Part shown: positions 46,717 through 58,800 of the stretch, in pieces
Numbering within the stretch: the first letter of the stretch is position 1
Layout: every line of letters begins with the position of its first letter
Assembly (NCBI GenBank): GCA_030849075.1
Contig: JASAOO010003470.1
Coordinates: forward strand, 1 to 64,000
Length of the DNA stretch: 64,000 nt
Source of the DNA: Zelonia costaricensis
Lineage: Eukaryota > Euglenozoa > Kinetoplastea > Trypanosomatida > Trypanosomatidae
Direction: 5' to 3'
Translations under genes and position numbers: made by a program
Notes under the pieces: generated by a model
Told to the model about the DNA's origin: nothing
The model's input: only the letters and a program-made list of their open reading frames with translations
Databases searched by the model: none

Positions 46717-47420
46717 AATGCGCACGCGTAACGGTGCAGCCACCCTTCACAGCGCCCCCACTGTTCCCTGCTTGGCACGACGGATTGCTTCGCTGTGGCG
46801 ATGCCTCTGTCGTTGGCGTCTTTTTTAGAGGTTGACACAGCGCCGGTTGGCGCAATCACTGGCGAAAAAAAAAAAAAAAGATGCTCGCTCTGTGAACCCT
46901 CGTGCCGCGTCTACCGCTAGCGGCAAACTCTCTTTGTGACACACGGCGGACAAGCAACCTACTTTCCAAGGCGAAGAAAAAGCGCACGACACGCAAAAAA
47001 ACCTCGAGCCCGTGTCTGGCCGCTCATTCACTCCCTTCTCGAAAGATCGCGCGGCTTTTCTTGCGGAAAAGACTGACAATTTCCACCGGCAAAAAGCTGC
47101 GGGCAGCTTTTCGGCTGCTTCACTTCTTTTGTGCGCACTCACCGCGTGTTTTCTCTGTCGCTCTTCCCACTCTATTTCCGCTTCGCATTCACCCTTTTTT
47201 TCTTGCGAGCTCTTGAAAGGTCAGCTAAGCCTTTTTCTTGTTTCAAGTGCGAGACACAGATCATAGAATTTGCGGCCCCCGCACGGCTGCCCGACATAGA
47301 AGCGTCGAACGGGCGTAGCTTCGTTGGCCGTTCCTAAAAAAAAAAAAATAGGAGAGAGCCCATTTCACACCGCGATCAAGCACTGAACACACAGCATAGA
47401 ACGAAGACGCAAGAAAAGCG
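46717..47420. other. Spacer upstream of the TIMELESS-like gene, with A-tracts
   Basis: No gene seen. Runs of 15 A (46865-46879) and 13 A (47336-47348) occur. A pyrimidine tract at 47231-47243 with AG at 47246-47247 is a possible trans-splice acceptor for the next gene. Confidence 0.6.
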
Positions 47421-50400
47421 ATGGCGACGGAGGCAGTGAAGCGGCAGATTCTCCTGGCTGTGGATGCGTTGACAATTCCACAAAACCGGGTCCCCTCGTC
47501 CACCAGCATTGGGGAAGCCTGCGCTGCAGCCAAGCTGCTCCGCAACAGGCTACTCCGCGAGCACACTCGTGTGACGGAGCAAATCGAGGCGCTCCGCGAG
47601 CGCCAACTGTACGACGAGGTGAGCGATGACGACGTCAATTACGACGACGACGACGCAGAGGTGCGCCTAGCCGGTGGCGACGTCAGCCGGTCCGAATTTG
47701 TGCTCTTGTGTGAAATGATGGTGGCAGAAAAGCTGGTGATTCCGCTTCTGCTGGCACACGGCATGAATTTCGGCGATACGCTCCTCCCACAACTGCTGAA
47801 GTTGCTGGCGGTGTTGTTACTGCCGGTTCCGCGGTACTCTGCGAACGAAGTCTTGCAGAAAGACCTGCTACAGAAAATCAAAACGCGCTGTGGCACGGAC
47901 GAGTTCTTTGCGTTGCTCGTCCAATGTGTGGCGCCGATCGCGGAGAAGAGGACGTCCGGCGACCTGCAGCGCGACGACGTTGTTATCCTCGAAATCGTTC
48001 TTACTTTAATTGCGCACTTGCTCGACGGCAGCCCCCCCGAGACGGAGAGGATTATCGGCGCTTTCTGCCGCAACCACGGTGTCGAGCTTCTCCTCGTCGT
48101 GATCAACCAAAACTACTCGCGGGTGCAGAGCACGAGCGCGGTCCAACCTGCCGCGGCACCAGATCACACTGAAAATCACACCGACGACACGCAGCCTGGC
48201 GAGCAGGCAGCCGCAATCGGCTCTAGTGTGCCTCTAGCTGAAGAGGAAGTCGACCTCGAGTCCGACGGCGTGGAGAGCGAAATTGATCTGGGAGGCGACG
48301 ATGACAGCTCCAGCACCGCGTCGGAGGCCCCGAACGCCATGACCGCCGCCCTCGACCGCGAATTTCAGCAGCAGGTCCACTCTCTCCTGGAGAGTGACGA
48401 GCAGCTGTGGAAATGGAACTGCCTGGCGCTGGCGTCTATTTCGAGCGTCATTTGGTGCGTGCCGGCTGAGGAGCTCGCCCAGCTCACCCTTCTTGGGCAC
48501 ACAAGCGACGCGACGCCGGACCGGCTGCTGTCGGCGCTGCGCAACGCACAGCAATTCCGCGACTGCAAAAAGGCCAGTGACAGGTGGCGCTTTGTGGCGC
48601 GCAGCCGAAACGGCGCTGTTACGTCCAACGGAATTCTTGTTCGCGGGTCTGCCGGCGGCACGACCGGCGGACATGCAATCGGAACCGTGTACTCGTTGCT
48701 TGGCTCGCGCCGGAAGGACCCGCTGGAGGCGATGAAGGATGTCGACTTGCGCAAGCGTGGCCGTTTCGTGAAAGGCATGTTTCAAGGTGCCACGGCGCAG
48801 TGCAACCTACCGCTGCCGACAAAGATACAGCTCTCGCAGCAAAATAGCTCGTTTTTGTGCTTCGGCTTCGAGCCGCTCAGCTCGATGACCTTTGCCAAAC
48901 TGCAGCAAATCACCGCCGGAGTCGAGCGCGCGACAAGGGAGCACAAGGAGGTGCTGGCGGGGTACAAGGGCTCTGGTGAAACGGTCGAGGTGACGTCGCC
49001 GCTCGACACCGCCACGTACCAGAATTTGCGCTGCGTTCTGCATTACATGACGATCTGCCGGTGCACGCTTCGTTTTGTTCGAATTCTGGCGGAGCAGCTG
49101 AAATCGGAGCAGCAGTCGTTTCTCGCCATGTTTCCGCAGCACTGGCAGAGTGTCTCGGCAATTATCTCGCTCGACTACCTCGAGCTCGGGTTTTCTGTGC
49201 TGCGCGCCTTTCTCGACTGCAAGGACATTCGCCGCCGCGAGGACGTTACCAACGTGGTGGGCTACCTGGCGGAGGTTCTCCTTCTGCTGAACATGCTGCT
49301 GCAGGGCGACATCGCCGCCGACCCCGCCGTCGAGGTCGCTGCTCACGCCTTGGCGTCCTCGGTCTTGTACAAGGAAGACAACATCAAGGTAGTCTTTGGC
49401 CTGCTGTCCGAGTATTCCAGCCGAGTGATTGCGGCTCGTAAAGCGCAGGTGTTCACGCTTTTTACGTTTGCTGTGTTTCAGTTGATGGAGAAGTGCAGCT
49501 ACAAGGGGAATTTGCTGCTTCCGAAGCGCGCACGGCGGCAGAAGGAGAGTGCGGTTGTTGAGGCAGGGGAGGCAGCAGACATGGGCGGCGTCGGTCTCGG
49601 CGACGGGGACGACAACGAGAGCGTCGATTCCGCGGCGCTGGACAATGTGCAGGATGAGATGCTACGTGATATGGCCGACATGATCGACGACAACGGCAGC
49701 GACGAAGAGGGCGAGGCGGAAGCCGTGGCGCAGGAAAAGGAGGCGCCTGACGGCGTCGAATTGTTTGAAACAAAATTCGAGCCGCTGCTCGGTGATGCTT
49801 CGGTCGACGGCGGCAACGCTGCTGCCTCGGAGCGGGCCGTTTCGGAAGGGCGGCCGCCCTCCATCGCCTCCAGCGGCCGCACAGCGTTGTCGACGCTCAG
49901 CTCAGAGCGGGAGGTGGCGGTCGGTGGTTTTTTCCAGCGCCTTGCGTCGCCCAAGAACATCAGCCTCGTCTACTCAGCCCTACGCCACTGGCGCATCAAC
50001 GACGTCGATGTCAACGTTGCCGTAACCTTTTTGATGGACAGTCTCGTGCGCAACAACTGCGAGAGCGTCTTCTTCAATGTTGCTTTTCTCTTGGTCATGC
50101 GGGAGGTCCTCATCGGCGGTGAGAAGACGCACGCCCCGCTGTACGCCGTCTGCGACCGTATTGTCTACAGCTTTTTCAACCCACCGCTGGCCAAGGCGCA
50201 GGACGCACGCGCAGCGGCGACGTTCACCAGCGAGGCGGAGCGCGGCATGCTCAGTGGTGCGCAGTCGTACCTGGGCTTTGAGGTGGCGCTGCGCTGCTCA
50301 CGCGCCCTGTTCAACTTCAGCACCATGGACTACACATACCTAGAGGAAAAGGGAATGGCGCATTTAATGAGCTACACGGCAATTCCACTTCCCGGCGACG

Positions 50401-50894
50401 GGGCTGACGCTGGCGTTGACGAGTACGACGAGGCACTGGCGGCGGTGTCGGCTGCTTCCGACTCCCCTGCCGGCAAGCCGCGGCGCCATCGCCGCAGTGC
50501 CGCAGCGGCGTCGCACGTGGCACTTTCAGAAGAAGAGGAGAACTCTGCGCCTGAGTCGGAGGCCGAGGACGACCGTGCGCCGCTGTCACACAGCGAAAGC
50601 CCCGCCGCGGAGGGGTCTGGCAAGGACAAGCCGAAGCGCGCGAAGCGGCCTCGCACGCGCCGTCCGGGCGAAGACAAGAAGAAGAAGCGGCGCCAGCGAA
50701 AGGAAGCGGAGGCAACTATTGCAGACGCTGCCAACGCTGGCGGCGTGCAGCAGGACGAGGTGGCTTGGAGCGGCGGGTGCGTTGACGACGCTACCGACTC
50801 CGCTGCGGCGGCGGCCATGGCTTTGGCTGTTGCCGCGACCGCTCCGTTTCCGGGTACAATGGAGGAGACGCTTGTTGTGGAAGACGCCCAGTAG
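47421..50894 (+). CDS. TIMELESS/Tof1/Swi1-family replication fork protein
   Basis: The 1157-residue protein starts at the ATG at 47421. The N-terminal region has the TIMELESS pattern: SRSEFVLLCEMMVAEKLVIP, then LPQLLKLLAVLLLPVP..., then LLQKIKTRCGTDEFFALLV and VVILEIVLTLIAHLLDG. Acidic inserts lie near 65-80 and 275-300. The second conserved part, about 855-915 (NISLVYSALRHWRINDVDV), corresponds to the TIMELESS C-terminal helices. A Lys/Arg-rich stretch near 1070-1095 should be a nuclear signal. In other eukaryotes this protein pairs with Tipin/Csm3 in the fork protection complex. The partner is not in the window. Base composition is less GC-rich than in most other genes here. Confidence 0.8.
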   Translation: MATEAVKRQILLAVDALTIPQNRVPSSTSIGEACAAAKLLRNRLLREHTRVTEQIEALRERQLYDEVSDDDVNYDDDDAEVRLAGGDVSRSEFVLLCEMMVAEKLVIPLLLAHGMNFGDTLLPQLLKLLAVLLLPVPRYSANEVLQKDLLQKIKTRCGTDEFFALLVQCVAPIAEKRTSGDLQRDDVVILEIVLTLIAHLLDGSPPETERIIGAFCRNHGVELLLVVINQNYSRVQSTSAVQPAAAPDHTENHTDDTQPGEQAAAIGSSVPLAEEEVDLESDGVESEIDLGGDDDSSSTASEAPNAMTAALDREFQQQVHSLLESDEQLWKWNCLALASISSVIWCVPAEELAQLTLLGHTSDATPDRLLSALRNAQQFRDCKKASDRWRFVARSRNGAVTSNGILVRGSAGGTTGGHAIGTVYSLLGSRRKDPLEAMKDVDLRKRGRFVKGMFQGATAQCNLPLPTKIQLSQQNSSFLCFGFEPLSSMTFAKLQQITAGVERATREHKEVLAGYKGSGETVEVTSPLDTATYQNLRCVLHYMTICRCTLRFVRILAEQLKSEQQSFLAMFPQHWQSVSAIISLDYLELGFSVLRAFLDCKDIRRREDVTNVVGYLAEVLLLLNMLLQGDIAADPAVEVAAHALASSVLYKEDNIKVVFGLLSEYSSRVIAARKAQVFTLFTFAVFQLMEKCSYKGNLLLPKRARRQKESAVVEAGEAADMGGVGLGDGDDNESVDSAALDNVQDEMLRDMADMIDDNGSDEEGEAEAVAQEKEAPDGVELFETKFEPLLGDASVDGGNAAASERAVSEGRPPSIASSGRTALSTLSSEREVAVGGFFQRLASPKNISLVYSALRHWRINDVDVNVAVTFLMDSLVRNNCESVFFNVAFLLVMREVLIGGEKTHAPLYAVCDRIVYSFFNPPLAKAQDARAAATFTSEAERGMLSGAQSYLGFEVALRCSRALFNFSTMDYTYLEEKGMAHLMSYTAIPLPGDGADAGVDEYDEALAAVSAASDSPAGKPRRHRRSAAAASHVALSEEEENSAPESEAEDDRAPLSHSESPAAEGSGKDKPKRAKRPRTRRPGEDKKKKRRQRKEAEATIADAANAGGVQQDEVAWSGGCVDDATDSAAAAAMALAVAATAPFPGTMEETLVVEDAQ

Positions 50895-51599
50895 CACTTT
50901 GCAGGATCGGCGACCAAGGTCGGCGGGGAAAAAACAAGATGAGCTAGCCTGGCGGAGACGACTCCTTTGCTTTGCCCCGGCGATTGCCTCCTACCGCCCA
51001 ACGATCGCGCCTTTCGTCAACGCCGCGATCGACTCTTGTTGGCTGCAGTGCGCATTTTCTTTTTTCTTCTTTCTTCTGCCTCCTCTATTGACCCGTATAG
51101 AAGACCCCTCTCATAGACGCTGCGGCACAAACGTGCCCATGACAAGCAACGCAACGACCATACTTGTAGCTTTCGGTTCTGCCTCTTCGCTGCGCGGACG
51201 TGCTTTCTCTCACAATGGAGGGACTCTCAAGCCTGTCGTTCTTACATGCATGTACGTGTATACATGTGTGTGTATGTGTCCCTTGTTTCCCTTTCTCTTT
51301 CTCTCTACCGCTCTCACCATCACGCCGCTCATCTCCTTTCCCGTGCCGCACCCAAACGCCCTTCACGCACATGCACACGAAGCAACAGCGCCGCCTCACC
51401 AAACTCGGCCACTCGCGCTACCCTCATCTTTCCCCTTTCTTTTTTTTTTTTTGCCCCCTCTCGCTCTCTCAACAGCGCCACACGCCGACCTCCTGTGTAT
51501 CCGGCCGATCCTTCGCCTTCTCAGCGTGCAGGGTTTTGTGGCGCGCGCGCAGAGCGGCCTGCAGCGTAGTGACTACCGTCGGGCAGCGCACTCTTCCCG
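50895..51599. other. Spacer between TIMELESS-like and CxxC genes
   Basis: No gene seen. Pyrimidine-rich blocks at 51057-51085 and 51285-51310 and a strong acceptor region further right are typical of a plus-strand leader. Confidence 0.6.
51424..51475 (+). promoter_or_regulatory. Strong trans-splice acceptor for the CxxC gene
   Basis: A 47-base pyrimidine tract containing T13 (51440-51452) is followed by AG at 51474-51475. The ATG at 51600 is the start of the next coding frame. Confidence 0.65.
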
Positions 51600-51941
51600 A
51601 TGTCCCAGAAGACGCAGGAGATACTGACGCAGGAGGAGATCAACCTCCGCGTCCGCCAAGGCCTGCAGAAACGCAAGAAGTGCGCCCTCTGCACGCAGAC
51701 GTTCTACGTCAATGAGCTGCCAGGCGCCATCACGCACAAATCCATCCTAGAGCTCCGCCAGAAGTGGGGCATGGATGTGCGCCGTGGCGACCACATGCCG
51801 CCGCCGTCGCAGCTGTACAAACGGGAGGAGATTTGCATCTTTTGCATGCAGTTCTTCGACACGACTGGCTCGATGCAGACGCAGCAGAAGCTCCTCGCCT
51901 CCACGCGCGACGGCATCTCGCCGGCGTTGACGCTACGGTAA
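51600..51941 (+). CDS. Small protein with two CxxC pairs (zinc-binding candidate)
   Basis: The 113-residue protein has CALC at residues 28-31 and CIFC at 79-82, each followed by an aromatic run (TQTFY; MQFFD). This symmetric pattern suggests one zinc site built from two knuckles. His46 and His65 lie between. The N-terminal 27 residues are helical and charged. I do not recognise the family with certainty; the even composition suggests a conserved, expressed protein. No membrane segment or signal peptide. Confidence 0.7.
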   Translation: MSQKTQEILTQEEINLRVRQGLQKRKKCALCTQTFYVNELPGAITHKSILELRQKWGMDVRRGDHMPPPSQLYKREEICIFCMQFFDTTGSMQTQQKLLASTRDGISPALTLR

Positions 51942-52823
51942 GCGCGCCGGCCGGCACTGCGGTCCCTCTTCCTTTGCTGGCCATCTCCGTTGCTTGTCGT
52001 GAAGGGTGTCCCGCGTGCTCTCCTTCTCTCCGTGCTCCCACGCCGCTGTGGGGGTGCGTGGATCGCGATGTCGTGGATGTAATGTAGTGGTCGCCGCGCC
52101 ACACGCGCCTTTCCCTTTTGTTCTCACCCGTTCCTTTGCCGCCGCCCCCCCCCCCTCCGCACCACGCCTGTAATGATGCGAGGCGGAACGTGCGTATCAC
52201 GCCGCGCCTGCCCAACGGTGCCGGCGCAGAAGAAAAAAAAAAAAGGCTGTAGAATACAACAAAGAGCAAAGCACGGCTTTTTCAGCGCCCTTGATGAGGT
52301 CCTGCAGCGCCGGCGTATGTTGCCATCCGTCATCGCGCCACGCGCGTGGCAGGCCGAGAACGAGCGGTGTGCTTCTGCACGGCTCCTTCTCCTCTCCTGC
52401 TGGGCGTGCGCCGCCGGGACACAGAACGGCGTGCCACACGCGCTGCTGATGTTCGTCGCGCGTCGCGCTGCAGTGACGCGTGCAGTGTATCCAGCAGCCG
52501 TGACCAGTAGCGTCTCTGAGCTCGTTCTCGTGTAGGCGCACACCATGAAGCGGCTTCAGCGCCGACGCCGTGCACGGGGTACGTGTAAGTGCATGTCCCT
52601 CCCTTCACTGTTTCCCTCCGCTTTTCTCCGTGCCTTTGCAGTAGCGGGTTCCGGCACACGCCACCACCCCAGCTTCGGCGCTCTTTGCGTGCGCTCCCTC
52701 ACACACACCGTCCTTCGCGGCGGTGGCAGCACTTCCTCTTCTCGGCTCTCCTTCCTTGTCACTGCGGCGCAGCGTGGCACAGTGTGGAGGTCCTCTGCCC
52801 CCTTCTGCAGGGTTGCGCACGCG
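51942..52823. other. Spacer and leader upstream of the giant gene
   Basis: No separate gene seen. An A12 run lies at 52233-52244. From 52545 the frame of the giant gene is open with an ATG, but the pyrimidine-rich content and acceptor sites suggest this is leader sequence. Confidence 0.55.
52731..52772 (+). promoter_or_regulatory. Candidate trans-splice acceptor for the giant gene
   Basis: A pyrimidine-rich tract (about 52731-52761) precedes AG at 52771-52772; a second AG at 52809-52810 follows a short CT-rich stretch. Use of either would remove the upstream ATG at 52545 and leave the ATG at 52824 as the start. Confidence 0.5.
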
Positions 52824-55800
52824 ATGTCGCTCGCGTCGCCGTCGCCGGGAGGGGATCGGTACGCGGGAGACAACGGCGGTGCTGCGAGCGACGCGGCGAT
52901 GATGACCGCTGCTGTCGTGGCCGCCGCCGCCGCTGCGGCCGCCCTCCCCCCGCCCCCGCCACCGTCGTGGGTGTGGAAGCCCCGCTCAAAGCTCGTCGGC
53001 GAGGATGGCCGAGCTCGGCATGCCCCGTCGCTGCTGCCGCTGCGCCGCTTCGGGGCAGCGCAGTGGCACCGCCGCTTTCTCTTCGTTGACCAGCATCTGC
53101 TCTGCTACGGCAAGGAGAGGGGCCGGCGCGACAAGCAGGTGCCCTTCGAGCTGATCGAGTCTGTGCAACGCGAAGCGGCCGAGGCGGTGCTGCGCGAACA
53201 CGCGCCGGCGGAGTTCGCTGGCTTTGTGTGGCGCCTGGCCATCCGCGGCCGCGTGCTGCTCTTCTGCTCCGAGTCGGAGGACAGCGTGCAGGCGTGGGTG
53301 GGCTACTTGGCAGCGCTGCTGCGTGTCATGCGGAGTGCCGCGGCGCCGCAGCAGGCCGCGACGCACCGTCTGGCGACGGTGCCCTCCTCCCCCTCGTCCT
53401 CTCCTCCCAGCCCCTCTTCCACAACACTGCCCAGTGCCACAGCAGAGCCCGGCGCGCGGTCGGGGGACGCGCCGCTCGCGAGCAAGCAGTCGCCGCGTAC
53501 TGTGTCGCCAGAGGGGGCTGAGGATGCGGTGGATGGGGCCGGCGGTGGCGGCAGCGACGCCGACGACGCCCTTGACGCCTCCTCGGACGACTCAGAGGGC
53601 GAGGACAGCGGCAACGATGGGGACGCTGCCGCCACCCCGACACACGACAGCGCAACACTGGGTGCAGCTCCCGGCGCTCCTCACGCCCCACCAGATGCGG
53701 AGCAGCCCAGTCGCCCCCTCCCCCGTGGGCTGCGTCTCGCTCGCGTCCTCCTGCCCCTCGCGGCGACGCCGCACTCGCACATTGGTTATCGTCTGCCTGC
53801 CCTCGCGCCGTACTTCCGGTCCGGCGACGACGTCAGCAGCGTCGTCTTCTCGCGTGCGATGGAGAAGGTCGGCAAGCGCGACAACGCCCAGCCGCGCGAG
53901 GTGGTGCTCACTACACGGCACCTCTACCTCTTCAGCAAAGCACGCATCGGGTCCGGGCTGCAGCTGCGCTGCATCGACACGCGCGACATCACCGGCGTCA
54001 TGGAGAGCGCGACCGACGCGACGCTGCTCGCCGTGCTTGTGCCTACGTTTCACGACGTTCTTCTCAAGGTGGTGCCGCAGAACTCGTGCGTGCCGGGGCC
54101 GCCGGCCGAAGTGAAGCGGCAGCTCGTGGCGCACCTCTACCGGTCCCACTGCGACATCCAAACCGACCACCGCTTCCTCTTCCGCGAGTCCGCAAACGTA
54201 GCCCAGGCGATACGACGCACTGAGGACGCGCGGCACCCCGCCATCACCGTCTGCGGCGGGGACCAGATGCGCGCCGGCGAGCATGCAGCCCTGCTGCCCA
54301 TCTTCGCGAGGCACGCCGATGAGGCGGTATACTGGTCGTCGATGGTGCGCCAGGTGCTCGCAGACCGCCAGCCGCAGCTCCGCGCGCTCGTCGTGACGGA
54401 GGGCTCCGTCTACTCGCTCGCCGACACCCTGCAGAAGGTCGTGCGGCGCACGTGCCTCAGCGACCTACTGGCGGTCGAGTACGACAAGGACGCGCAGACG
54501 GTGCTGCTGCAGTGCCGCGCCGTTGACGTGCTCTTCAACGTACAGTCCAGCGTCGAGTTCGACGACCTCCTGCGCGTGCTGCCGGCCGCCGTCGCCGCGG
54601 GCTTTGGACGCGCACTGCGCACCACCGCGTCGAAGCAGCTCTACTCGCACGCGAAACTCGACGCGCTGGCCACGGTGCGCGAGGCCGGCCGCGCGGCGGC
54701 AGATGGCCGGGACGGCGGCAGCCGCACTCTCTCGCCAGCATCGCGCCGCCGCCGTGCAGGACTGCACTGGCCGCGGCTTCACATGGGGGGCGGTGGTGTC
54801 AGCGGAGGCAGAGGCGGCGGTGGCGGCGGGGGTGGTGCCGCGCGGCTTCTACAGGCCATCAGCGCGATGGACGACGGCGACGATGACGGGGTGGAGGGGG
54901 CGGGGGCAGGGGGGCCGTACCGGCACGGGCTGCAGGGCGACTACCGCGACACCCAGGCGATACGCCGCTTCTGTGCGCAGTTCCGCTTTGTGGAGGAGGT
55001 GCTGCAGGACTACGACGACGTCGTGGAGCTGCTCCGGCAGCACGCTGTGGGAGCTGCGGGGTCCGACTGGGACGCGCTGCGCTTGCGCCACACCCCACTC
55101 CCCACCAGCGCGCCGACCGGTCCCATCTGCTTCTCCGCGGCGTGCCGCCTGCTGGAGGCGAAGGAGTGCGCGATGCTGGCGAAGCCCGCTGCACACGAGC
55201 TAGACGACGCGGTGGTGTTGGGCATGGGCACGCGGCGCGCCGTGTGCGTCACCGCCGCGGGCTTCGTTTTCCTGTGCCACGGCGTCGCCGCCGTCGCCGC
55301 CGCGCGCGTCAGCCCAACGTCGCCGTCCCTGCCGCCGCGGCGGAGCGGCTCCGTCGTGCGCGGCCAGGCCGCCCGCGGCCCAGACGCAGAGACCGGCGAA
55401 CGCGTTCTCGCCGAGGTTCCGTGGTCGGCCGTGGCCGCCGTCGTGCGGTGCCACCGGCGCCAAGGGAGCTCGGTGGCCATCCTCACCAACCGCACGCACC
55501 CCGCCGACTTCCTCGTCCACCTCGACAGTCCGGCGACGATGCTGCGGCTGGTCGCGGCGGCCGCCGGGTGCTACGCGGCGAGCCGGCCACGCTCGCCCCA
55601 CGAAGCCGCGCTTCTGCCTCCGGTGTACGCGGCGCCCCGTGCCCAGAACCTGGCCGCGGCGCTCAAGAAGACGCTGTACGACCCCTTCCCGACCGTCGCC
55701 CTGCGCTACACGCCAACCACCTTCGCCAGCGACCGGCTCCGCATGGCGTTTGTTCCCGACGTGGCCGACGCGCTGCGCCGCTTCGGCGACAACACTGTGT

Positions 55801-58800
55801 ACTTCTCTGGTGTCGCGTGGCGGGTGCGGTCGGCAACGCTGCGGCGGTGCGGCGGGCAGCTCGAGTCGGACCCCGGGGCCGACATGCGGCGCCACAACAA
55901 CCACCTCTACAAGTCCCTCATCCTCGTCGTCACCAACGCGGCGGTGTACCACTGCACCAAGGGCGGCTTTGAGATCGTGCGGCGCACGCTGCTGACGGAC
56001 ATCACCGGCATCACGACGGGGCTGGACGACCCCGACACGGTGCTACTTACCGTGCCGGCGGAGTACGACATGTACGTGCGCGTCGGGGGCCGCGGGGCGG
56101 AGCTCGTGGCCCGCGTGCAGGAGGCGTACCTGGAGTGGACGAGCTACGGCCACTACCGCCCACACGAGGCGCAGGGCAGCCACACCGCCGCCGCGTACGG
56201 GCTGCCGGTGCACCGCGTTGCGTTCGTCGCGGCGCACGCGGCACTCACAAAGCCGGCTCACTTCAACGACTTGCAGGCCAGCCGCTCCGCCGCGGACTGC
56301 CTGCACCGCACGCGGCGGTGGCACCTGCAAGCCCTGCGGCGCGCCATCGCCGCTGTGGCGCGTGCGCAGGCCGTGGCGGCCCGCCGCGAACGTCGCCCAG
56401 GCGCGGCGGCCGTGACGTGGAGCCGCGTGCAGGCCCTTCTGGCGGAGCGGCAGTCGCTGCTGTACTTCATCCAGCGCCGGTGCTTCCGCTTCGGCCTCAC
56501 GAGCGAGGTGTGCGAGGAGATGCAGCATGCCCAGCAGCTGCTTGACGCTCACGCCGCGATGGAGGCGGCCGCCGCGGCGCTGCTGCAGGCCACACGCACC
56601 GGGGACGCCGAGGCGGTTGAGGCGGCGCTGCGGAAGGCCGGCGCCGTGCCGGAGCTGCGCTTGCTCGTCGAGGAGGAGGCGCGGCGGTACGAGCGGTACT
56701 GCGCCCGTCATGAGTGTGTCGTGTCCATCCTCGCCGTCGTGGAGCGCTACCGCTACCGCCCTGTCCACTGCGTGTCGCTGCAGACGCTGGAGGCCGCCCT
56801 CCTCGACCTCTTCGCGGAGGCGCGCGGCATGGGCTTCCCGGCGGAGTTTGTCCGACACGCCGTGCGGGTGGTGCGGGTGCTGACGCAGCGGACGCAGTTG
56901 CAGCGGGCCGTGCGTGCCATGCCGAACTGGTCGACGGCGACGGCGCCGGGGGGCGGCAGTGGCGCACTTCTCCTGCAGCAGGCGGCGTGGGAGGTCGGCA
57001 TGACGTGGCCGCCGCCGCCGCTGCCCGAGTCAGCCCGAACAGACGATGGCGGCCGGCTGGTGACGCGGCGTGAGATGCACTGGGCCCACGCGGCGCTGGC
57101 GCGCGCGACGACGTCGGGCGATGCGGCCCTCGTGCGCGGCGCCCTGACACTTGCACGTCTTGTGCTGCAGGTTGGCGCACGCGAGGGTTACGGCGCCGCC
57201 GCCCACAGCGACGACGACGCGGCTGCGGTGACCGAGCTTCGGCGACTGCTGGACGAGACACGGGCCAGCTGTGTGGACCGGGCCGAGGAGAAGGAGCACC
57301 TGCACCGGCAGCTCCACGCCTTGGTCGCGACTCGGCAGCAGCGCCAGCGGCAGCGCGCATGGACACCGGAGCAGCTCACCGCGATGCTGTCGCAGTGCGC
57401 ACAGCTGGAGGCGGCGGTGACGGCGGGTCCTGCGGACGTGCAGGCCGATGCCGCAGCGGTGCTGGCGCTGGAGCGGCTGCTGCTGACGACCGAGGCGTAC
57501 CGGCTGGGCCGGCTACGCGCGCTGCAGCGCCGCGACGGCGCAGCGGCACGGCGCTACGAGCGGGCACTGGCGCGGCGGGCCTCGGTGGTGGCGCAGGCGG
57601 CGGCCCGCCAGCATCGGCGCGAGACGGCCCAGCAATCGCGGCGGCTCGCCAAGTCACTGGCCTTGTGGCGCGCGCAGGTGGCGGAGATGACGGCAGCGAC
57701 GGAGGCGGTGCTGAGGGCGCCCGACGCGGAGACTGACGAGAGCCTTCGACTGTGCATCAAGCGGTGCGTGCACCTCGAGCGCTGGATCGCCGACGCGGCT
57801 GCGCGCTACGGCCTGCAGGGCAGCGCAGGCCACCGTCCTGGTCTCGACAGGGCCTCGACAGATGCTACACCACATGCAGAGAGGGCTGTGCGGGCCGTGG
57901 CGGAACTACAGAGCACGCTGCAGGCCGCGGCCAGTCGCGTTGAGCGGGTCCTTACGCAGCGGACGAGGCCACCGCGGCGCAGTGTCGGCGCTGCCGCTGA
58001 TCCTGCTGCTGCTCGACTCTCAGAGGACAGCGCCGGTGCGGCCGCAGCGGCAGAGACGTTGACGCCAGCCACTCTTCCGGCAGAGGCGGAGCGGCTCCTC
58101 GCCGCGCAGGACACCGCGGGCCTCGTGGCGTTTGTGCAGGCGCACGAGGGCAGCGGCGGCCGCGCAGACCCTGCGACCTCCGCCATGCTGGAGGCACTGC
58201 AGCTCCGGTGGCGCGAGGTGCGCTGTCAGCGCCGCTGGGTGGCCGCGCTGCACCACCGCTTGCACGCCGCCGCCGTGCTGCGCAGCCGAGCCCTGCTGGA
58301 GCGGGAGCTGGAGCGGGCGGCGGCCGTGTCGTTCAGCGACGCAGCGGTGGTGACGGCCAGGCGGCTGCTGGCGGTGATGACGAGAGAGAAGACGCCGATG
58401 GAGTCCAGCAACGCAGCGCGCGAGGCGTCCACCTCACCGACGCCGCACCCCACAAACGCCGCGGTTGCGACGCTGCCTTCTGATGACGCGGCGCTCGCCG
58501 CACCCCCCACCCCGCCACCACCGCCCCACCCGGCCATGGCGGACATGCACCGTGCGACAGCGGCACTCACGCAGGCGGCGGATGCAGCTGCCGCGAGTGG
58601 CCCGCTCCCTGACACACCGGCGCTGCTGCGGCAACTGAGCCACGCCATCACGGCCTTTGTGGAAGGCGCGGCTGCAGCACGGGTGCCCCCCACTGTGGCC
58701 TCCACGACTCTCCGCGTGGACGGCGCCGCGGCGCGCGTCGGTGCGTACGTGGCGGCGTGGCGGGCGGTCTTGGTCCACCACGTGCGGCCCGCCGGCCTCG

